This document shows, piece by piece, positions 32,539-40,099 of a stretch of 43,513 nt of DNA. Made by a program: the position numbers and the translations under genes. The number at the start of each line of letters is the position of its first letter. Within the stretch, counting starts at the first letter, position 1. The stretch is taken from positions 1 through 43,513 of the forward strand of contig DATJFH010000112.1 in assembly GCA_035495815.1 (NCBI GenBank), in the 5' to 3' direction. The notes under the pieces were generated by a model, which saw only the letters and a program-made list of their open reading frames with translations, had not been told where the DNA came from and searched no databases. The DNA comes from DATJFH01 sp035495815. Lineage in GTDB: Bacteria > Acidobacteriota > Terriglobia > Bryobacterales > Bryobacteraceae.

Positions 32539-33542
32539 AGATCGCGCACGGCGGCGACATCTTTGCGGCAGCCGGCCGGAACGGCGTTCCGTGGCGGCAG
32601 GTGCTCGATTTCAGCGCGAGCATCAATCCGCTAGGTCCCTCGCCGCGGGTGAAACAGGCGATTCTCTCGTCCGTCGATCGCATCGCGCACTATCCTTCGA
32701 TCTGCTCTCCGGACCTGCGCCGGCGGTTGGCAAGGGAGTGGAGAATCGCGGAAGAGCAGATCCTGCCGGGCGCCGGCGCCGTGGATCTGCTGCGAGACTT
32801 CTGCTCGTATTTTCCCGAAGGCCATCTGGCCGTCCCGGTATTCGGCGAATTTCACCGGCTTTGGCCGAAGGCCATGCTCTGCCGCGCCGTCGACTCCGCC
32901 GGCTGGCCCCCGGAGGGGACCGTCGTCGTGACCCGGCCGGTAAACCCTACCGGCGCCATGATCGGCGTGGATGCCGTCATCGCGTTCCTGAGGCGGTCGA
33001 ACGCAACCATCCTGGTCGATGAGTCTTTCATCGACTTTTCGAGCGCCGCCAGTCTGGTTGAACGAACGGCGGAGTTTCCCCGCCTGCTGGTGCTTCGCTC
33101 GCTCACCAAATTTTATGCGCTCCCCGGCCTGCGAGTCGGGGCGCTGGTGGGGCATCCGGACACAGTGGCTCCCCTCGCCCGGCTGCGTCCGCCCTGGGCA
33201 GTAAATACGCTGGCCGAGCAGGCGGCATTGGCGGCGCTGGATGACCGCGGCCACGCGGAAGCGACCCGGCAATTCGTTCAGCAGGAGCGCGCCTGGCTCC
33301 TGCAGGAAGTCGCCGCAATGCCCGGCGCCCGGAGCTGGCCTCCCGAAGCCAATTACATCTACATCGAGATCCCGTATGCCGCGGCCCTCGTCCGGTTCGC
33401 CGCGCAGCGCAACATTCTGATCCGCGATTGCACGGGCTGGCCGGGCTGTGAAGGAAGTGGGATCCGTGTGGCCGTGCGCCGCCGGTGGGAGAACGAGCGC
33501 CTGTTGGCCGTCTGGAGGGAGTTCCTGTGCGAAGGCTGTTGA
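32535..33542 (+). CDS. cobD: Threonine-phosphate decarboxylase (CobD)
   Basis: PLP-dependent enzyme that decarboxylates L-threonine-O-3-phosphate to (R)-1-amino-2-propanol phosphate, the linker used by CbiB. The 335-residue type I aminotransferase fold shows AHGGDIFAAAGR at the start, LDFSASINPLGPS, the cofactor contacts NPTG (N137) and VDESF (D162), and the Schiff-base lysine K192 in SLTKFYALPGLRVG. GIRVAVRRRWENERLL near the end carries the substrate carboxylate-binding arginine. It resembles histidinol-phosphate aminotransferase, but the context decides for CobD. The start at 32535 gives an ATGA overlap with cbiB; an ATG at 32523 is also in frame. Its substrate is probably made by the PduX-like kinase further down. 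Confidence 0.93.
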   Translation: MKIAHGGDIFAAAGRNGVPWRQVLDFSASINPLGPSPRVKQAILSSVDRIAHYPSICSPDLRRRLAREWRIAEEQILPGAGAVDLLRDFCSYFPEGHLAVPVFGEFHRLWPKAMLCRAVDSAGWPPEGTVVVTRPVNPTGAMIGVDAVIAFLRRSNATILVDESFIDFSSAASLVERTAEFPRLLVLRSLTKFYALPGLRVGALVGHPDTVAPLARLRPPWAVNTLAEQAALAALDDRGHAEATRQFVQQERAWLLQEVAAMPGARSWPPEANYIYIEIPYAAALVRFAAQRNILIRDCTGWPGCEGSGIRVAVRRRWENERLLAVWREFLCEGC

Positions 33543-34375
33543 TACTGTTCGTAGCGGCTCTGGCGCTTCGGGCGCAACCGCGCCGCGTCGTTTCGACCGC
33601 TCCCAGCTTCACCGAAACCGTGTACGCGATCGGCGCGGGCGACCGGGTGGTCGGCGTTTCGGCGCACTGCCACTATCCCAAGGAAGTGGAAACAGTGGCG
33701 AAGGTCGGTTCCTACCTTCGTCCGAATATCGAAGCGATCGTGCGGCTGAAGCCCGACCTGGTTCTGGTTCATCAGCAACTGGGAGAGGTGTCCGCGCAGT
33801 TGCAGCGCCTGGGCGTCAAAACATTGGCCCTGAGGAATGCGAGCCTCGAAGATACGTTTACGTCGATACGCGAAGTCGGCGCCGCCCTGGGAATGACGGC
33901 GGGGGCCGCCGGGCTGGAGCAGTCGATCCGAAGCCGTCTCGAATCGCTGCGCCGCGCCACGTCCGGCAAGCCGCGGAAGAGCCTGCTCTTTATTGTCGGC
34001 CGGACTCCCGGCCGGCTCGAAGGAATCGTCGCTGTGGGAAAGGGATCGTTTCTGAACGAGCTGATCGCCTGCGCCGGCGGACGCAACCCGCTCGCCGATT
34101 CTCCTGTCACCTATCCGCGAATCTCGGTGGAGGCCGTGCTGCGCATCGATCCGGACATCATCGTGGATATGGGCGATATGGCGGACACCGTCGGCGTGAC
34201 GGAAACCCACAAGCGGGACGTGGTCAAACTCTGGCGCCGTCAGGGCGATTTGAAGGCCGTCAGGTCGGGACACGTGTACGCCGTCGCCGCCGATATCTTC
34301 GTCGTTCCCGGACCTCGGATCGCCGAAGCCGCCGAGGCGTTCGCGAAGATGCTGGGCCAGGAATCCCCCCGATGA
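33527..34375 (+). CDS. btuF: Cobalamin ABC transporter substrate-binding protein
   Basis: Periplasmic corrinoid-binding protein of 282 residues that delivers substrate to BtuCD. The signal peptide is RRLLILFVAALALRA, with no lipobox cysteine, so it should be soluble. The two-lobed binding fold is seen in RRVVSTAPSFTETVYAIGAGDRVVGVSAHCHYPKEV, YLRPNIEAIVRLKPDLVLVHQ, and LNELIACAGGRNPL with YPRISVEAVLRIDPDIIVDM. The chosen start is the GTG at 33527, with GGAGGGAG about six bases upstream; it overlaps cobD by 16 bases. It could in principle bind another chelate such as a siderophore, but the genes around it point to corrinoids. Confidence 0.92.
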   Translation: MRRLLILFVAALALRAQPRRVVSTAPSFTETVYAIGAGDRVVGVSAHCHYPKEVETVAKVGSYLRPNIEAIVRLKPDLVLVHQQLGEVSAQLQRLGVKTLALRNASLEDTFTSIREVGAALGMTAGAAGLEQSIRSRLESLRRATSGKPRKSLLFIVGRTPGRLEGIVAVGKGSFLNELIACAGGRNPLADSPVTYPRISVEAVLRIDPDIIVDMGDMADTVGVTETHKRDVVKLWRRQGDLKAVRSGHVYAVAADIFVVPGPRIAEAAEAFAKMLGQESPR

Positions 34376-35136
34376 GTATCCTTCGCCTGGAAGGACTCTC
34401 CTGCGCGTACGGCTCGACGCCTGTGCTCCGGTCCGTGACCGCCGCCGTGGAGCATCCGGAGCTGGTGGCTCTGATCGGTCCCAACGGCGCCGGAAAATCG
34501 ACGCTGATCAACGTGATCTCCGGACGAATGCCGGAGTACCAGGGAAGTTGCCTGCTGCACGATGTGGACATCAGGAGGATGAGCCGGCGGCAGCTGTGCC
34601 TGCAGGCTGCTCACGTGCCGCAGCAGAGGATCGACGACATTCCGTTCTCGGTCGAAGAAGTAGTGTTGACCGGCAGGACGCCTCACGGCAGGGGACTGTA
34701 CGAGAGTGGGGAGGATCTGGCGGCTCTCGAGACCGCGCTCGACCTGACCCGCCTGGGTCCTCTTCGAAAGCGCCGGTTTTCGAGCCTCAGCGGTGGGGAG
34801 CAACAACGTGTCCTGGTGGCGGCGGCCGTGGCGCAGGCGTCTCCGATCCTTTTGCTGGACGAGCCGGGCGCGCATCTGGATCCGGAAAATCAGACCGAGT
34901 TGTGGGACCTGCTGGCGATGCTTCGCGATCAGGGAAGATTGATCGTGATCGTGACCCATCATCTGCATCTGGCCACTCGACGCAGCGATCGCGTTTGGGT
35001 ATTGAACGAAGGCCGGCTGATGGCGGACGCGTCCCCCGGCGGAGCGCTGGGGCCTGAACAACTGGAAGCCGTTTTTCATGTTCCGTTCCACCGCTACACG
35101 AACGAACAGGGCAGGGTGTTCTTGAACTATGGGTGA
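34372..35136 (+). CDS. btuD: Cobalamin ABC transporter ATP-binding protein
   Basis: Cytosolic ATPase powering corrinoid import, 254 residues. Walker A is GPNGAGKST (36-44), the Q-loop region is AAHVPQQRID, the signature is LSGGEQQR (about 139-146), Walker B is PILLLDEP (158-165), followed by the D-loop HLDPENQ, and the switch histidine lies in VIVTHHLHL. This FepC/BtuD-type subfamily pairs with FecCD permeases. The ATG at 34372 overlaps the btuF stop (ATGA), and the stop overlaps the btuC start by eight bases, so binding protein, ATPase and permease are translationally coupled. Confidence 0.93.
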   Translation: MSILRLEGLSCAYGSTPVLRSVTAAVEHPELVALIGPNGAGKSTLINVISGRMPEYQGSCLLHDVDIRRMSRRQLCLQAAHVPQQRIDDIPFSVEEVVLTGRTPHGRGLYESGEDLAALETALDLTRLGPLRKRRFSSLSGGEQQRVLVAAAVAQASPILLLDEPGAHLDPENQTELWDLLAMLRDQGRLIVIVTHHLHLATRRSDRVWVLNEGRLMADASPGGALGPEQLEAVFHVPFHRYTNEQGRVFLNYG

Positions 35137-36124
35137 ACCACTATATGCAGGGCTGCGTTCAAGGGCGTTCTGGGCGCTGATCGTTTTCGCCGCGATTGCG
35201 CTGGCGGCGCTCGCGGTGTGCCCGCTCGTCGGCGGTTCGGGATTGGACTACCAGAAGCTCGTGCGAAGGGAGCGGCCGGACTGGAACATCTTCCTGCAAC
35301 TGCGCCTGCCGCGCGCGTTGTTGGCTCTTCTGACGGGATCCGCGCTCGCCGTATCGGGCACTCTCTTTCAGGCGCTGCTGCGCGACGCGCTGGCGACGCC
35401 GTCGAACCTGGGGGTCTCGGCAGCCGCCTCGCTGGGGGCGGTGATCGCCATCTCGACGGCCGGGGACCGGGAGCGGCCCTTCCCGCTGGTGTGGTTGTTC
35501 GCCCTGGTGGGCGCCGGATTGGTGATCGTACTGGTAGTGCTGCTGGCGCAGACCACCCGGCGGTTCTCTACTTTTACGCTGCTGCTCACGGGTATCGCCA
35601 TCAACGGCATTTGCCTGGCGGCTGTCCTGCTGCTCAACAGTCTGGCCGGGATTACGAAATCGTTCCAGATTACACACTGGCTGATGGGCGGGATCGAAGC
35701 AGTCGAGTATTCCACTCTGCTCGTACTGCTGGTGGTGTCGGCGCCGGTGTTTGTCTGGATTCTTCTCCGGGCCAGAACGTGGAATGTTCTGTCCTACGGC
35801 GACGCCTGGGCGGAAGGACGCGGCGTCGATACCCGGCGCCTGTCGATCGGAGGATTCATTGCCGGAGCCGTGCTGACCGGCACGATGACGGCGGTGACCG
35901 GGCCGATCGCCTTCGTCGGCTTGATTGTGCCGCATCTGTTGCGGCGGCTGGTGGGCGCGGATCACCGGGTGCTGCTGCCGGCGGCGCTGTTCGGAGGCGG
36001 AGCGTTCCTGGCGGTGTGCGACACGATTTCGCGCAGCGTGCTGGCGCCGGTCGAGATCCCGGTTGGAGTGACCACAGCTTTGCTAGGAGGACCCTTCTTT
36101 GTCTGGTTGCTCTGGAAGCGATAA
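35129..36124 (+). CDS. btuC: Cobalamin ABC transporter permease (FecCD family)
   Basis: Inner-membrane permease of 331 residues with about ten hydrophobic segments. The conserved FecCD sequences include LQLRLPRALLALLTGSALAVSG (about 57-77), LLRDALATPSNLGVSAAASLGA, GDAWAEGRGVDTRRLS in the cytoplasmic loop contacting BtuD, and VTGPIAFVGLIVPHLLRRLVG followed by DHRVLLPAALFGG. The final segment is VEIPVGVTTALLGGPFFVWLL. The ATG at 35129 overlaps the btuD stop. The gene contains, near its end, the ribosome-binding site and TTG start of the following pduX-like gene (26-bp overlap). Confidence 0.93.
   Translation: MGEPLYAGLRSRAFWALIVFAAIALAALAVCPLVGGSGLDYQKLVRRERPDWNIFLQLRLPRALLALLTGSALAVSGTLFQALLRDALATPSNLGVSAAASLGAVIAISTAGDRERPFPLVWLFALVGAGLVIVLVVLLAQTTRRFSTFTLLLTGIAINGICLAAVLLLNSLAGITKSFQITHWLMGGIEAVEYSTLLVLLVVSAPVFVWILLRARTWNVLSYGDAWAEGRGVDTRRLSIGGFIAGAVLTGTMTAVTGPIAFVGLIVPHLLRRLVGADHRVLLPAALFGGGAFLAVCDTISRSVLAPVEIPVGVTTALLGGPFFVWLLWKR
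36085..36090 (+). promoter_or_regulatory. Ribosome-binding site (AGGAGG) deciding a TTG start at 36099
   Basis: A full AGGAGG inside the end of btuC, eight bases before TTG at 36099. It identifies the start of the threonine-kinase gene, which has no ATG near its conserved N-terminus. Confidence 0.7.
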
Positions 36125-37031
36125 GCAAATTCATGGAGCGGGCTGCGGCATCGGCCACGCCGGCGAACTGTTGCAGGGCGTGATCCGGAATGACCAGAAT
36201 ACGGAGCCGTTTCTGGTCACCCTTCCAGCGCCGCCGTTCACCAGCCGCGCGACCGTCCGTTATTCCGAACAGGCCGGCGACACGGTTCAGCCGCCCTGGA
36301 AGACCAAGGCCCTGAGGGCGGCTCGCATTGCCTGGCGGCAGCTCGCCGGCCGTTCAGGACCTATCCGTCTGATCGTCGATAGCCGGACTCCGGTGGGAAG
36401 AGGCTGTGGATCGTCGACCTCCGATTGCGTGGCCGCGATTCGCGCGGTGGCGGACCTGCGCGGCTGCCAGGTCCCGGCGGACGACATCGCGCTTTGGACG
36501 ACGCAGGCCGAGACCGCCGCCGACGCCACCATGTTCGAGCTGCGTCCGGTGGCCTTCAGCCAGCGGCGTGGCCGGGTCCTACGGCCGCTCGGCGCGGCAT
36601 ATCCTCCGATGCGAGTGATTGCCGTCGATCTTGGGGGACCTCCGGTCGATAGCGTCGGCCGGCCGGTTCCTGCGTACTCACGATCCGAGATCGCGGGGTT
36701 CGGTGAGCTGCTGGCGCGGCTCGAAAAAAGCATCGTTCGTCAGGATGCGTCGGCCCTGGCTCGCGTAGCCACGGAAAGCGCCGCCATCCAGCAGAGTTAT
36801 TATCCGCATCCGCGATGGCAGGAGTTTGCCGCGTTCGCGAAGCGTCCTGGCGTTTTGGGAGTAGCCTGCGCGCACAGCGGCACGGTCTCGGCGGCGCTGC
36901 TGGGACCGGGGGAGACGGCTGCCGAAGAAGAGCTGGTTCGCGGCCTGGACGCAGCAAAGCTGGTAGTTCTCGCCCGCTATGAATTGTCAGCCGCGCCGAA
37001 AGGGGAATTCACCGCTTGTCTATCGTTCTGA
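36099..37031 (+). CDS. pduX: L-threonine kinase, PduX-like (GHMP family)
   Basis: Predicted cytosolic kinase making L-threonine-O-3-phosphate, the CobD substrate, from threonine and ATP. Of 310 residues, the N-terminus has the PduX-type GIGHAGELLQGVI (about 17-29), and the GHMP phosphate-binding motif is TPVGRGCGSSTSDC (97-110). The C-terminal domain carries VACAHSGTVSAALLGPG. The start is TTG at 36099, supported by AGGAGG eight bases before it and by the conserved region starting soon after. It lies between btuC and cobU, overlapping each (26 and 16 bases). GHMP kinases include other substrates, so the activity is inferred from similarity to PduX and from the presence of CobD. Confidence 0.85.
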   Translation: MSGCSGSDKQIHGAGCGIGHAGELLQGVIRNDQNTEPFLVTLPAPPFTSRATVRYSEQAGDTVQPPWKTKALRAARIAWRQLAGRSGPIRLIVDSRTPVGRGCGSSTSDCVAAIRAVADLRGCQVPADDIALWTTQAETAADATMFELRPVAFSQRRGRVLRPLGAAYPPMRVIAVDLGGPPVDSVGRPVPAYSRSEIAGFGELLARLEKSIVRQDASALARVATESAAIQQSYYPHPRWQEFAAFAKRPGVLGVACAHSGTVSAALLGPGETAAEEELVRGLDAAKLVVLARYELSAAPKGEFTACLSF

Positions 37032-37516
37032 TCGGCGGCGGCAGCCGCAGCGGCAAGAGCAGTTATGCTCTTTCGCTCGCCCGACAAACCGGCCCGCGGC
37101 GCGGCTTCCTGGCGACGGCGCAAGCCATGGATGACGAGATGAAGCAGCGCATTGCCCGCCATCGACAGGAGCGCGGTCCGGACTTCACCACCATTGAAGA
37201 ACCGCTGGATCCGGCGCGCGTCATCCTGGCTCAGCAAGGGGCGCTCGACGTGCTGGTGATCGACTGCCTTACCCTCTGGCTGAGCAATCTTCTGCTGAGC
37301 GGCCTCGAACCCAGCTTCGAGGAATTCATCGAGACCGCCGCGGAATCGCCGATGCAATGCATTCTGGTGACCAACGAAGTTGGCTGCGGCATCGTGCCCG
37401 AGAATGCCCTGGCGCGCCGCTTTCGTGATCTGGCGGGAACACTCAACCAGCAGGCGGCGGCACGCGCGACGGCAGTCTACTGGATGATCTTCGGAGTGCC
37501 CTTGCGGGTAGCCTGA
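37016..37516 (+). CDS. cobU: Adenosylcobinamide kinase / adenosylcobinamide-phosphate guanylyltransferase
   Basis: Bifunctional enzyme that phosphorylates adenosylcobinamide and then transfers GMP to give adenosylcobinamide-GDP. The 166-residue protein, a little shorter than the usual 170-185, has the P-loop GGGSRSGKSSYAL (7-19), the RIARHRQERG segment with the guanylylated histidine (about H48), the Walker-B-like VLVIDCLTLWLSNLL, and the family marker VTNEVGCGIVP. The start is TTG at 37016, overlapping the threonine-kinase gene by 16 bases. It is directly followed by cobS after one base. Confidence 0.95.
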   Translation: MSIVLIGGGSRSGKSSYALSLARQTGPRRGFLATAQAMDDEMKQRIARHRQERGPDFTTIEEPLDPARVILAQQGALDVLVIDCLTLWLSNLLLSGLEPSFEEFIETAAESPMQCILVTNEVGCGIVPENALARRFRDLAGTLNQQAAARATAVYWMIFGVPLRVA

Positions 37517-37517
37517 A

Positions 37518-38201
37518 ATGCGCGCCGCGCTGCAGTTCCTCACCATTCTTCCGGTTCCCGCTCCAGCGGGCAAGCCGGGTGAGGCGGCGTGGGCGTTCCC
37601 GATCGTCGGAGCGCTGATCGGCCTGGCTTGCGCCGCGATCCTGCCTTTGAAACTCGGACCCGTCCTGGCCATGATGGCGCTAGCCGTACTGACCGGCGGC
37701 CTGCATGAAGACGGCCTGGCGGATGTCTGCGATGCCATTCGCAACTACCGCACCCGCGAGCAAATGCGGCAGATCCTCAAAGACAGCCGCATCGGGGCTC
37801 ACGGAGCGCTGGCATTGATCGCTTTTTTCATACTGCGATGGCAGGCTTTGGCGTTCATCCCCCCTCATTCATGGCTGAGCCTCGCCTCGGCGTACGGCAT
37901 TTCGCGCTCTCAGATGGCTCTGCTGGCGGCGACCAGCCGGTCCGCCGGAGACGGACTTGGCGCTGCTTTCATTTCGACTCTGCCGTCCCGAGCCGGTCTC
38001 TGGATCGCGATTCAGGCGGCCGCACTGGGGGCTCTCGCGGGTTGGCCCGCCGGTCCGATACTGCTCGCCGCGAACGGCGCCCTGCTGTTTCTGGTTCGCC
38101 GCTGGTTTCTGGCGCGTTTGGGTGGCGTAACGGGAGACTGCCTGGGGTTTCTTTGCGTCACCTCGGAGGCTCTCTCCCTGGCGGTGCTGGCATGGGTGTA
38201 G
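37518..38201 (+). CDS. cobS: Adenosylcobinamide-GDP ribazoletransferase (cobalamin synthase)
   Basis: Inner-membrane enzyme joining adenosylcobinamide-GDP to alpha-ribazole (or its phosphate) to complete the nucleotide loop. It is 227 residues with about six membrane segments. Conserved elements are ALQFLTILPVPAP at the N-terminus, WAFPIVGALIGL, and the metal-binding signature TGGLHEDGLADVCDAI (59-74), followed by LKDSRIGAHGALAL and a C-terminal GVTGDCLGFLCVTSEAL. It begins one base after the cobU stop, and its end overlaps cobC by ten bases. Confidence 0.96.
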   Translation: MRAALQFLTILPVPAPAGKPGEAAWAFPIVGALIGLACAAILPLKLGPVLAMMALAVLTGGLHEDGLADVCDAIRNYRTREQMRQILKDSRIGAHGALALIAFFILRWQALAFIPPHSWLSLASAYGISRSQMALLAATSRSAGDGLGAAFISTLPSRAGLWIAIQAAALGALAGWPAGPILLAANGALLFLVRRWFLARLGGVTGDCLGFLCVTSEALSLAVLAWV

Positions 38202-38701
38202 TCCATCTGATTCGCCATGGGGCGCCCGAAGTGACCGGTGTTTTGCTGGGCCGGACAGATGTGCCATTGGGCCCGGCGGCGGTTCCTGCCGCTACCTTCG
38301 CGGTCGCAACCGTGTTCGGCAGTCCGCTGCGCCGGGCTCGACGGACGGCGGAGTTACTCTTTCCGAAACAACCCGTCAACATCCTCGACGGCCTGGCGGA
38401 GCGCGGCCTCGGAGATTGGGAAGGGCGCTCCTGGAGCGAAGTGCAACAGGGCTGGCCCGATCTGGCCGCCCAAGCTGACCGCGATTGGTTCGCGGCTGTA
38501 CCTCCGAACGGCGAGCCATGGAATCTTTTCGTGGAACGGGTCGCCTCGGCATGGCGTGAGATCCGCCGCGCCCGGGCTCCGGTTGCCGTGGTGGCTCATG
38601 CGGGCGTGAACGCGGTCCTTTGCGAATTGATCGCGGGACGCAGTCCGCTGGAATTCCAACAAATGTATCTCGAGGCGCTGACACTTGAATTTGAATATTG
38701 A
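38192..38701 (+). CDS. cobC: Alpha-ribazole phosphatase (histidine phosphatase family)
   Basis: Cytosolic phosphatase removing the 5'-phosphate of alpha-ribazole phosphate or adenosylcobalamin-5'-phosphate. The 169-residue protein shows the phosphohistidine motif LIRHGAPE (6-13), SPLRRARRTAELL with the phosphate-pocket arginine, the acid/base glutamate in GLGDWEGRSW, and the second histidine in VVAHAGVNAVL. The start is the ATG at 38192 inside cobS. The general phosphoglycerate-mutase-like fold has many substrates; its position between cobS and cobT fixes the call. It overlaps cobT by 17 bases. Confidence 0.92.
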   Translation: MGVVHLIRHGAPEVTGVLLGRTDVPLGPAAVPAATFAVATVFGSPLRRARRTAELLFPKQPVNILDGLAERGLGDWEGRSWSEVQQGWPDLAAQADRDWFAAVPPNGEPWNLFVERVASAWREIRRARAPVAVVAHAGVNAVLCELIAGRSPLEFQQMYLEALTLEFEY

Positions 38702-39728
38702 AATACGGGACACTGCCGATCCGGCGCTCGAGCATCGAATCCGGCAGCGCTGGAATTCGCTCACGAAGCCGCCTGGGAGCCTGGGCCGCCTCGAGTCCCT
38801 GGTTCTCGAATACGCATTGATGCGGGGAGTGGAGCGTCCTCGCATCGATCGCAAGGTGATGGCGTTATTTTGCGCCGACCACGGCGTGACCGAAGAGGGC
38901 GTCAGCGCGTTCCCGCGCGAGGTCACCGCACAGATGGTCCGGAACTTTCTGCGGGGCGGCGCCGCCATCAGCGTCCTGTGCCGCCGTCTCGGCATTGAAA
39001 CGGTAGTGGTGGACGCCGGAGTGGACGGGCCGGTGGAGCCCGGTGCTCTGGATTACAAATGCGGCCAGGGTACGGCCAACTTTGCGCGGCAGCCGGCGCT
39101 CACGCGGGCGCAGGCCGAGCAGGCGCTGCGTAACGGGATCTCGCTGGCCGGCGTGCTCAGCCAGAAGGCCGACATCGCGGCGGTAGGTGAGATGGGGATC
39201 GGAAATACGACGTCGGCCAGCGCGCTGCTATGCGCGCTCACCGGGTGCCCCCCGGACGACGCCGCCGGAGCCGGCACGGGACTCGATTCCGCCGGAATTT
39301 CGCGCAAAGCCAGCGTGATCGCCGGAGCGCTTCGGCTGCATGACGCGGCCGTGAAGTCGAAGGACCCGCTATCGATTCTGGGCGCCTTCGGCGGATTTGA
39401 AATCGCGACGATGGCGGGCTTCTTCCTGGGAGCCGCTTCCCGCCGGCTGCCGGTCATGGTGGATGGATTCATCTGTTGCGCGGCGGCTCTGGTCGCTCGC
39501 GCCTTCGAACCTTCGGTAATGCGCTACCTCATCGTGGGGCATCGGTCCGCCGAGGGGGCTCACGACAGGATGTTGGCTGCGCTTCAGAGAAAGCCCCTGC
39601 TGGATCTCGAAATGCGGCTCGGCGAAGGCACTGGAGCAGCGCTTGCGGTCTCAATCCTGGAGAACGCCCTTGCGCTTTATTCGGAGATGTCGACTTTCGA
39701 TGAAATTGGAGTAAGCAAACGGTTATAA
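38685..39728 (+). CDS. cobT: Nicotinate-nucleotide--dimethylbenzimidazole phosphoribosyltransferase
   Basis: Cytosolic enzyme activating the lower-ligand base to alpha-ribazole phosphate. The 347-residue protein has SLTKPPGSLGRLE (about 25-37), FCADHGVTEEGVSAFPREVTAQM, GEMGIGNTTSASALLCALTG, FGGFEIATMAGFFLGAA and VDGFICCAAALVA. IVGHRSAEGAHDRML and the catalytic-glutamate motif MRLGEGTGAAL sit near the C-terminus. The start is TTG at 38685 inside cobC. No bluB or bza gene for dimethylbenzimidazole synthesis is nearby, so the base is imported, made elsewhere, or another base is used. It is the last gene of the operon. Confidence 0.96.
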   Translation: MNLNIEIRDTADPALEHRIRQRWNSLTKPPGSLGRLESLVLEYALMRGVERPRIDRKVMALFCADHGVTEEGVSAFPREVTAQMVRNFLRGGAAISVLCRRLGIETVVVDAGVDGPVEPGALDYKCGQGTANFARQPALTRAQAEQALRNGISLAGVLSQKADIAAVGEMGIGNTTSASALLCALTGCPPDDAAGAGTGLDSAGISRKASVIAGALRLHDAAVKSKDPLSILGAFGGFEIATMAGFFLGAASRRLPVMVDGFICCAAALVARAFEPSVMRYLIVGHRSAEGAHDRMLAALQRKPLLDLEMRLGEGTGAALAVSILENALALYSEMSTFDEIGVSKRL

Positions 39729-39777
39729 GGCCGCAGGTCTACAGGCGCCCGAATCGTTTCCGTTATACTCACTACTT

Positions 39778-40098
39778 CACCGCACGGCTGTTTCCGCCGA
39801 TCCCGGCGACCCGCGGGCGCATCACGGATTCATCCAGGAGGCTCTCAAAGCCCCTCGTTCGGCGTTAAAGCGCTGCCCGGCGATTCCGCGCTATGGGCGG
39901 ATCTCGGGTAGGTGCACTTGCGCCAGGCGGAGATTAACGGCGCGCGCGAAGATTATATGCATGCCGGCAAGATCGATCCGAGTTGCGCCCGGGCATTTCT
40001 CGGGCTAGGCCGTATCCTGCGGATGGAATCCCGAAATTCCCGGCGAAAGCCCTCGAGCTGGATCCGAAGCGGCGCGTCCGCGCGAGACCACAGGTAAA
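39778..40098 (+). pseudogene. Remnant of a TPR-repeat protein gene
   Basis: Three overlapping frames hold pieces of one TPR protein. Frame one gives HRTAVSADPGDPRAHHGF. The next gives KALPGDSALWADLG, a TAG stop where a tyrosine is expected, then VHLRQAEINGAREDYMHAGK and IDPSCARAFLGLGRIL. A third, after another shift, gives FPAKALELDPKRR. These match the helix pairs and proline positions of TPR units (LDP, alanine spacing). At least two frameshifts and one nonsense change make it non-functional. A TATACT box (39764-39769) remains just upstream. It ends against the convergent TonB-like gene. Confidence 0.65.
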
Positions 40099-40099
40099 T

